This document shows, in pieces, positions 56,830 through 64,000 of a stretch of 64,000 bases of DNA. The notes below the pieces were generated by a model, which was not told the origin of the DNA, searched no databases, and saw only the letters and a program-made list of their open reading frames with translations. Origin of the DNA: Dryomyza anilis (taxonomy: Eukaryota > Arthropoda > Insecta > Diptera > Dryomyzidae); assembly GCA_951804985.1 (NCBI GenBank), contig OX638132.1:103654026-103718025 (forward strand), in the 5' to 3' direction. The position numbers and the translations under genes are program-made. How positions within the stretch are numbered: the first letter of the stretch is position 1; each line of letters begins with the position of its first letter.

Positions 56830-57990
56830 CACTCGTATTTGACCAAGAGCCGTTAATAACAGCAATTGGCATGTCTCCATTGAAGGATAAAGCCTCCGAA
56901 CCAAAATTAAAACATAAAACCACTAATTGACGAAAGTGTTGCCGACATCGATCGATCAGTTGTGGAATTTCGTTCATTTCTCTGTTGTATTATTTAACTG
57001 TCCAACGCATGTCACATTTGTGGCTACCGGAGCCAACTAATTGCAGACACAGTTACGCAGTACCAGATCCAGCCATCAATCCACACGTCCGAAAAGTCCG
57101 ACAAAGTCAATAACATGAAGACTGTGGAAGGTTTTCGACGAAAACGACTGAACGACGCAATGCTTTTGACGTGACAATTTCTGTGGTTATCAATTCGGCA
57201 TAATGTTGGTAATTAGGGCCGAACATACTTCAAACTCTCTATTTGTGTGGCAACCAGTTCAGACCAGCCCCCGAATTACCGACCGAGCACTCGTTTCTGA
57301 GCCACATGCGTACTTTAATGAAGCAGAATAATTATCGTTAACCTCGATAAAAACAAACGAAAAATTCGTCAAGTCTTTTGACCGCATTCGGTATTCGGCG
57401 AGTCGCGAAAGATTGGCTTTTATTGGAACTGCTTTTGTGTTGCGCATGTGCACAACTCGAATTGTCGACTGTCGATTGTCGCTGACAATGGTTGTCTCAA
57501 TTGAGGCTGTGGCTGCTGCCGTTTCAACCGCGTATTAACAACGTCATTAAGTGGTGAAAATGGGTGAGTCGACCACCTATTCCTATGCCACAGCTCGAAG
57601 CCTAATTGCTCAACGCAACGCAGTGCGGTCCCCACAACTATCTGTACCCAATACACCGCCGCCCAAGTGGTCGAGTGGTTTGCAATCATGCGATTATTTG
57701 CAATCGCAACCACTCATTTGTCGCGATCGTTACAAAAAAACAGAGCAATCGAATCGGCGACGGCCTCCAACACACTGTCATAATTGCGACTAAACACCAC
57801 AATGCAAAAATGCAGCCTCTCGCTTAATATGCATGACGCATGCGCTTAATTAAGATTCGGAGGCAGCCAGTAACAAAATAATGAACACATTTTAATCAAG
57901 CCTCGAGTGAGAGAAACCCGAGATCCAAGAGAGAGAGAGGGAGAGAGCTGGCGAGTCGGCGCAAGTAGCAGCGACATGCGAAACCTTTTG
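56830..57990. promoter_or_regulatory. Balanced island ending in a GAGA-rich cluster
   Basis: GC content is raised at 57040-57130 and 57240-57960. CGAGTGAGAGAAACC and (GA)n at 57904-57951 give a dense GAGA-factor-type cluster. ORFs on both strands (64, 97 minus; 80, 73 plus) are unrecognised. A polycomb or promoter-type element is possible. Confidence 0.3.
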
Positions 57991-58149
57991 AGAAAATGCG
58001 GCAGTGCTTTACAAACTTTTTGGATTTGAGAAAACTTAATTCAAAATAATTCAAAATAAATCAAACTCGAATTTCAATTTTTATCAATACTTTTTAAAAA
58101 CCTTGAATAAAAATCTAATTTTTATAATGGTACTTAATGATTTTACATT

Positions 58150-58430
58150 TTCCTTTTAGTTTTTTATACTTTATCGGTTCTGGTTCCAAGTTTTTAAAAA
58201 TAATTTTTAATAACAATTGCGATTCTGGATCTTTGCGGGACTCAAACACTTTGGAAAATCGGTTCTGTTTCCAAGATTTTTAAAATTCCGATTCCAACTA
58301 AGAACATTTAATGTACCACATTTTTTAATACCAGTTGCTATTCCGGATCCAAACATCGAAACGGTTCCGGTTTCTATTCCGATTCCGGTTTTTTATGGTT
58401 CCTGTTTTTTGCAACCCATTTGAAGCTATA
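58150..58430. repeat. GGTTCC/GATTCCGG-rich repeat
   Basis: Irregular CGGTTCCGGTTTC, GATTCCGG and GGTTCTG words; the same vocabulary recurs, reverse-complemented, at 58915-59300 within the nested element. Confidence 0.55.
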
Positions 58431-58504
58431 GTTCTGATTCATACAAGGAAAAAAATACTGCAGGAAAACACAATGTATCTAAAATTAGTATATAGCGTCA
58501 GTGA

Positions 58505-59919
58505 CATGCTAAAGGGGCGAATGTGCATTTTTTTAAAATGTTGGGAAATCTAATTATAAAGTTTGAATTATTTTAAAACTTAGTAAAAAAAAAACATTTT
58601 TTTTTGTTATTTTGATTAATCTTTTTATTTGGACAATAGGGTGAATTATTTTGTAATGATTTTGTGAGGTTATATCCTGACTAGAGATTGGTGCGTGCCG
58701 TGCTTTTTTCGTGTCACGCCCGAAAATCTGACTTCGTGTGTGGAAATCTCCGTGCGTGCTAGTTGTTGTCGTGCCCGTGCGTGTACGTGCCTCTAAAATC
58801 AGACTCGCGTCCATTAAAGATATATTACTCCAATTTAAAAAAACCCTTTAGTTCCAGCATCAGAAAATAAAAATTTCGTAGTACCATGGACAAACACACT
58901 TTGAAATATCGGTGTCGGTTCCACAAATTTTTTAATAACGGTTCCGATTCAGGTACCAAAAATTGAAACGCTTCTTAGCGGTCCCCGACAGGTTCCGATT
59001 CAGAGAATAGAGAGAGAGAGAATAGAACAGTATCAACGTTAATTTTTGAATTATTCATAATAAAGGACCATAAAGAACCAGAAACGACTAAAAAAAGTGG
59101 GGAACCGTGGAAAAAGAACCGGCAACGATATTCCAAGGGTTTTAGTCCCACTCTGGGACCGCAAAGAACCGGAATGGTATTTTGAAACCGGAATCGGAAT
59201 GGTCATTAAAAAATGTGTGGAACCGGAACCCATAAAATTTTTTAGTTGAAACCAGAATAGGAACCGCTATTTTTAAAATCTAGGAGCCTGAACCCGAATC
59301 GATATTTGAACATTTTGCCTAGTTCTTCATTTGATTTCGTGCTTTTTCATGCGTGTTTCTTCGTGTTTTTCTATATCCCGTGTTTTATTGTGCTTCTCGT
59401 GCGTGCCTTTAAATTTAGTCGTCGGGCTCGTGCTCGTGCGTGTTACCTATCGTTATCAAAAACAGGCACGCGGCCATCTATAATTCTGACCAAAACGAAA
59501 ATATTTATTTTAGCTTTTCATAGGTACAATATATAAAAAAATAAGTAAAGACAATAAGTATTTTGTTTTAAAGCACTGGCACCAATATTTTTTAAATATT
59601 TTTTCTAATTTTTGCTATTGGCAAAACAAGTATTTGGGAAATTACGCCAATCGATAGGTGCTTTAAAAACAAACAATTCATGCCTTTGCAATACTATTTT
59701 ATCTTGTTCCAGTTAAAAGTTATGGAAAAAAAACGAAAAGATTCGCCCTTTTGGTATGACAAGATTTTCAAATTTCCCCTTTTGGTTTTTTATTTTGTGG
59801 CACGAAATATCCAACAAATCCACAAACAACTTTGGCTCAGTATACTTGAGGAAAAACTACACCTAAAAACGTAAAAAAAAAACAAATGTCAAAAATTTCA
59901 CATTCGCCCCTTTGGCATG
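58505..59919. mobile_element. Family B inverted-repeat element with both ends, interrupted
   Basis: Left CATGCTAAAGGGGCGAATGT and right ACATTCGCCCCTTTGGCATG are inverted repeats. Internal GCCAATCGATAGGTGC is as in the 29.5-kb copy. An 0.8-kb insertion lies at 58681-59489. The transcribable half carries no recognised protein. Confidence 0.75.
58681..59489. mobile_element. CGTGC-rich element nested in family B
   Basis: The flanks read CTGA on both sides (58677-58680 and 59486-59489), a likely 4-bp target duplication, and the outside sequences join to match the uninterrupted copy near 29710. Imperfect terminal repeats (TAGAGATTGGTGCGTGCC against GGCACGCGGCCATCTATA) are followed inward by CGTGCGTGC-rich blocks (58690-58795 and 59340-59450) and a GGTTCC-rich centre. 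Confidence 0.6.
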
Positions 59920-60385
59920 ATATGTATTTGCTTATTTTCTTTTACTACATTGATGTAGTTTTTTTTTTGTACAGAAAATGACCGCATACATGTAATATCG
60001 TATCTTATCAAAGAATTTGAATGTACGAACATTTTTAAAAATTAGAATCGAGAATGCAACGAAATCGAACTTTTTTATCGAAGTTATTCGAGAAAGCTTC
60101 TAGCCATCGAAGGTCTCCGAGACATGGCAGACTGGATGGACATTTACTGCACTCATGTAAACATTTTTACTACATTTATGTTGAAATAGCAAAATGTTGT
60201 ATCTATTTATACGTTCTGAAATATTTAGTTAAATTACTACATCTGCATTTACTTTTACTGCATTTTGTATACATTTAAAACTAATAGAAACTACATTAAT
60301 AATTTTAAAATTAAATATGCAGAAACACTCAATCACGTAGCTATTTTTCACGTGTATGTTTTTTCGTTTATTTTCATTTTATTGG
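59920..60385. other. AT-rich intergenic DNA
   Basis: Nothing recognisable. Confidence 0.4.
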
Positions 60386-60930
60386 TACACCCAGTGTTGC
60401 CATATTGCAGCAACAGCAACAGCAGCAGCAACAAATGCCGTCACAACTCATAACTCGAACGCCAGTTGGCATCACGACTTCGCATTGCTTCTCATTACTT
60501 ACACCGTTGCCATTAACGTCAGTTTCGCGTTAAAAATCGATGGATTGGACGGACACACGGACGACATGCTGTTGGTGTTGTTCTTGTATTAAATTTTTAC
60601 AACAAACGACGGCGGCGGCGGCTGCGGCACCAAGCACCAACATTGATTCTTAGCAGACTCGCGCAGCCGCGGCGTCATTTGAGTCGCGCTTTTTGTGGCG
60701 GACGTCGTCGTGGTGTTGTTGCTGTTCTTGCTGTTCTTGCTGTTGGCGGCAAAAGATCAAAGACCGCGAAAAACCACCATCGTGTTCTTTAAGGTGGTAA
60801 TTATATCTCTTCGAAGTCGATGTTCTTTGGATCGTTGGTCATTGGTGCTTTTAGCTGCCTCTCAATGGGTTCGACGGGCTGACGTTTAATTTTGTGCTGA
60901 GTTGGGGCCAGAACCACCAGGAAGCACAAT
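60386..60930. promoter_or_regulatory. GC-rich island with Helper and TCF sites, candidate Wingless-response enhancer
   Basis: TGGCGGC (60744-60750, perfect Helper) precedes GATCAAAGA (60755-60763; TCTTTGATC on the minus strand, one mismatch to SSTTTGATS) by four bases. Another run, CGGCGGCGGCGGC, lies at about 60610. Overlapping ORFs (62, 78 and 64 aa) reflect CAGCAG/GTTGTT-type sequence and are not recognised. Confidence 0.45.
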
Positions 60931-61307
60931 CGAAGTCATAAATGAGCAAATAGTAGAAAAGATATTGCCACGGCTTGATGCTGCCTGTTTTGTTTAGTAG
61001 ACTTAGACCAACTAATATAGGCATAAAAGAGGTATGTTGCTTGGTGTAATTTTTTGAATTGGCATATTGACGTTATGTGTTCTAATAACAAATTTTCAGT
61101 ATTGAAAATTATCACAAACAACAATAGATCCAGATTTCAAACAATATCTTTTTGAAACTGAAGCCATATTAGATACTGAATGAATAGAGAACATTTTAAA
61201 CTTTATATAACTTTTCAAGATTGTTATCTTTTTTTTAAAGAAGTGTTATTTCGTCTGCAGTATAGGTCTCTTTAAAAAGTAGGTATAATTACAAAAAGCT
61301 CCTTCAG
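60931..61307. other. AT-rich intergenic DNA
   Basis: Nothing recognisable. Confidence 0.4.
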
Positions 61308-61745
61308 AAAATTTCATTTGATATTCAGAAATTTCCATTTGAAATTTAGAAGTTTCCATTTGAAATTCAGAAATTTTCATTTGAAATTCAGAAATTTTCA
61401 TTTGAAATTCAGAAATATCCATTTGAATTTCAGAAAATTTCTCATTGAAATGCAGAAATTTCAATTTGAAATTCCGAAGTTTCCTTTTAAATTCCGAAGT
61501 TTCCTTTGAAATTCAGAAGTTTCCATTTGAAATTCAAAAATTTCCATTTGAAATTCAAAAATTTCCATTTGAAATTCAGAATTTTCATTTGAAATTCAGA
61601 AATATCCATTTGAAATTCAGAAAATTTCTCATTGAAATTCAGAAATTTTAATTTGAAATTCCGAAGTTTCCTTTGAAATTCAGACATTTCCATTTGAAAT
61701 TCAGTAATTTTCATTTGAAATTCAGAAATTCTCATTTGAAATTTA
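61308..61745 (+). repeat. 21-bp minisatellite (TTTGAAATTCAGAAATTTCCA)n
   Basis: About 20 units. A variant block (AAATTTCTCATTGAAAT, then TTTGAAATTCCGAAGTTTCC) appears twice about 187 bp apart, a higher-order duplication. The 21-bp unit lacks stops, so the ORFs of 63, 68, 72 and 82 aa on both strands are artefacts. Confidence 0.9.
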
Positions 61746-62213
61746 AATGGAAATTTCTGAATTTCTGAAAACCGCAGCTGAAAATGCTATTCGTTTGGCC
61801 TTCAATCTATGATTACTTAATATTATCAATATATGTCATTTTAAGAGGCACAATTTAGGGTATTTTTTTTTTAAATGAGCATCTTTGATAAATCTAAAAA
61901 AATTACTTTAGTAAATTATACTACATTTATGTCTTTGTTTTGAAAATATGTAGTCCTACTACATTTTGATCGTTTTTAAATACATTTGTATTTGTTTAAA
62001 ATAGTTTACCAACACATTGTATTAGAAAATCGATTTTTACATAGTACAGAAAATGTACGATGTCTTCGTTTTCTGCACATTTTAATTATACGAAGTCCAT
62101 GCGAATACACGACGGACGACTGTAACAATGAATAGGTTGAAACGGAACCCGTTTCATATTATACACATTCACATACATATATGTGAATGTGTAGAATACG
62201 AATAAAAAGTTAT
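61746..62213. other. AT-rich intergenic DNA with a 14-bp palindrome
   Basis: TACACATTCACATA-CATA-TATGTGAATGTGTA at 62162-62193 is perfect. No gene. Confidence 0.5.
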
Positions 62214-63393
62214 ATATGGGCCATTCCACACCAAATCGACCAGCGGTTGAAACTCATCTTCTTCTATTTCAATGAAATTTGCACAACTGATACAGGGTAT
62301 CGAAATATGCGTTGATCAATTTTTGTTTTATTTTTTCGCCCACTACTTCCAGAGATACAGTGATTCAAATTTACAAAAATCACTTTTATATGGTTGTTCA
62401 TATTTCAATATCTCTTAAAAGTGAAATACCAGAAACTCCGTTGATGGCTCGTTTTCAAGCTAATACAACAAGCTTGTATACCAATTAAGTTGTAACTTCT
62501 AAACTTGAACATGTGGCTCGTGGTAATAATCCATGCACTTCAGATGTCATTAAAAAGGAACATCTGAAGTAAATAAGTTTTTTAAATTTTTACATATTTT
62601 TTATATTGAAAAAAAATATTTTTTTTTCAAAAGTAAAATTTTCAATAATTTTTCAATGATTTAATAACTCTGATTTCGAAAAAGGCGTCTGTTTTAGTAA
62701 ATTGTCTATAGTTATTGAGATATGTACCATTTTTCGAAAATCGTAAAAACTATATGCCAAAATTAGTATCTCAAAAACTAGATTGAATATGATAAAACTG
62801 ACTTCATTTTAGAAATCAGAGTTACATATTTATTCAGGAATTAATACAACTTTTATTGTAGAAAATATATCTATATAAACATTTTTATCTATATGAAAAA
62901 TAAATAAACATTTAGAAAATTATTTTTTAAAATATGATGCCGTAAATATACCATCTTGAAATTTTGCATGAACATTTATAATAAATTGCTGAAAACTTAG
63001 GATTTTTTCAGGATTTTAGAAAGGGCCCTTTTCAAGGACATTAATTTTGAAGTGCATGTATAATGACCACGGACCACATATTCCCGTTTAGAAGTTACAA
63101 CTTAATTTTTCTGAAAGCCTGTCTTAGCTTTAAAACGTTCTATCAATGGAGTTTCTAGCGTTTCTCGTTTTAGAGATATTTAAATATAAACAACCATACA
63201 AAAGTGATTTTGTGGCCCATTTTTTCTAACTTTGAGCCACTGTATCTCTGGAAGTAGTGGGCGAAAAAAATAAAAAAAATGGTCAGTACATATCTGAATA
63301 CCCTTTATCAGTTGCCTAAATTTTATTGAAATCCAAATGGTAAAATCTCAAATTTTACCTTTTTGGTCGATTTGGTGTGGAATGGCTCATATA
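62214..63393. mobile_element. Family A long-inverted-repeat element, fullest copy (1.18 kb)
   Basis: Left ATGGGCCATTCCACACCAAA, right TTTGGTGTGGAATGGCTCAT. The arms extend about 400-500 bp: CCACTACTTCCAGAGATACAG (62340) mirrors CTGTATCTCTGGAAGTAGTG (63241), and CTTGAACATGTGGCTCGTGG mirrors CCACGGACCACATATTC. The AT-rich centre has no coding sequence. A TA-type target is plausible. Confidence 0.8.
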
Positions 63394-63851
63394 GAAAAAA
63401 TATAGTTTTGAAAAAAATGTTTTTTTTTCGAAACATTTCTTTTTCGAAAAAAATTGTTTTTTTCGAATAAATTTTTTTTTTCAAATATTTTTTTTTCGAA
63501 CAATTTTTTTTTTCAAAAAATTTTTTTTTTTGACAAATGTTTTTTTCGGAATTTTTTTTTGTCAAAAAAATATTTTTTGTGATAAGTTTTGACTATTATT
63601 TTTCAAATAAACTTTTTACAACACTTTTTTCGAATTATTTTATAAATTTTTTTTTTTGAAAAAATATTATGAACTAGTTCATCAATATGACAATTCAAAT
63701 TCATTGTATTGAATATTTAGTTTAAAATGAATTCAATCATTAATATGTCATATAATGAACGATGGTATCAATATGATGAATCTGGTATTTGGTGAAAAAA
63801 TTCATAATATTTATGAATAAATTCATCATGAAGAATTTTTTTTCTGTGTAG
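63394..63851 (-). mobile_element. Family D inverted-repeat element, truncated reverse copy
   Basis: It begins immediately at the family A right end with the TTTTTTTTCGAA tract (63400-63560), continues to TTCATCAATATGACAATTC and ends TTTTTTCTGTGTA (63850). The far half is missing where family A abuts. The 80-aa Lys-rich minus ORF is an artefact of the A-runs. Confidence 0.65.
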
Positions 63852-64000
63852 TCGACAGATGACTGCGGAGGTAGCATTTTCATATGTATATTCATTCATA
63901 TAACTTTCTGAATCAATAAAGAATGGATTTCTTTTATAAAATATAAAAATAATTTTCTAAATTTGATAATCACAACAAAGTAAAAAAAATAGAATGTAGT
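63852..64000. other. AT-rich right edge
   Basis: Nothing recognisable. Confidence 0.4.

Overview
This is a strongly AT-rich stretch of dipteran (higher fly) nuclear DNA: one real gene at the left edge, then about 62 kb of gene-poor upstream DNA. The fly assignment rests on four things: the first coding exon of a ladybird-type (Lbx) NK homeobox gene, a TATA-less Inr/MTE/DPE core promoter, 'mini-me' elements with (GTCY)n arrays, and a dead Tc1/mariner transposon. I cannot say whether it is a tephritid, a calyptrate or another fly. No bacterial features, CRISPR arrays, rRNA genes or functional tRNA genes are visible.

Layout. 42-1083 (minus) is ladybird coding exon 1, 347 codons, ending at a consensus splice donor; the homeodomain exon lies beyond base 1. 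Its likely start site is near 1484. From 2 kb rightwards the DNA alternates between AT-rich repeat-laden tracts and islands of more balanced composition (about 1.7-2.25, 8.0-8.9, 13.6-14.5, 18.5-19.0, 23.1-23.9, 28.1-29.0, 32.1-32.9, 37.2-38.3, 41.8-42.5, 48.1-49.2, 54.1-55.0, 56.8-58.0 and 60.4-60.9 kb). The islands hold no recognisable gene and look like cis-regulatory DNA of a developmental gene.

The most interesting signal is in those islands. At five places a Pangolin/TCF HMG site lies within a few bases of, or overlaps, a TCF 'Helper' site (GCCGCCR on either strand) or a one-mismatch version: 18.84, 23.76, 42.25, 48.49 and 60.75 kb. The 42.25 kb module is HMG-Helper-HMG-Helper with the two HMG sites in perfect inverted symmetry. 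Ladybird genes are known Wingless targets, so this reads as a dispersed set of candidate Wingless-response elements.

The remainder is repeat biology: a tRNA-derived SINE family (four copies and a fragment), mini-me (two copies and a core-less relic), several long-inverted-repeat or MITE families without coding capacity, a foldback element with tandem-repeat arms and a 23-bp perfect hairpin, a broken Tc1/mariner element, and minisatellites. The largest minisatellites are two related 19-bp arrays (about 2.5 and 1.3 kb) with higher-order duplications. Several nested insertions give relative ages. All calls come from reading the sequence; no database search was run.
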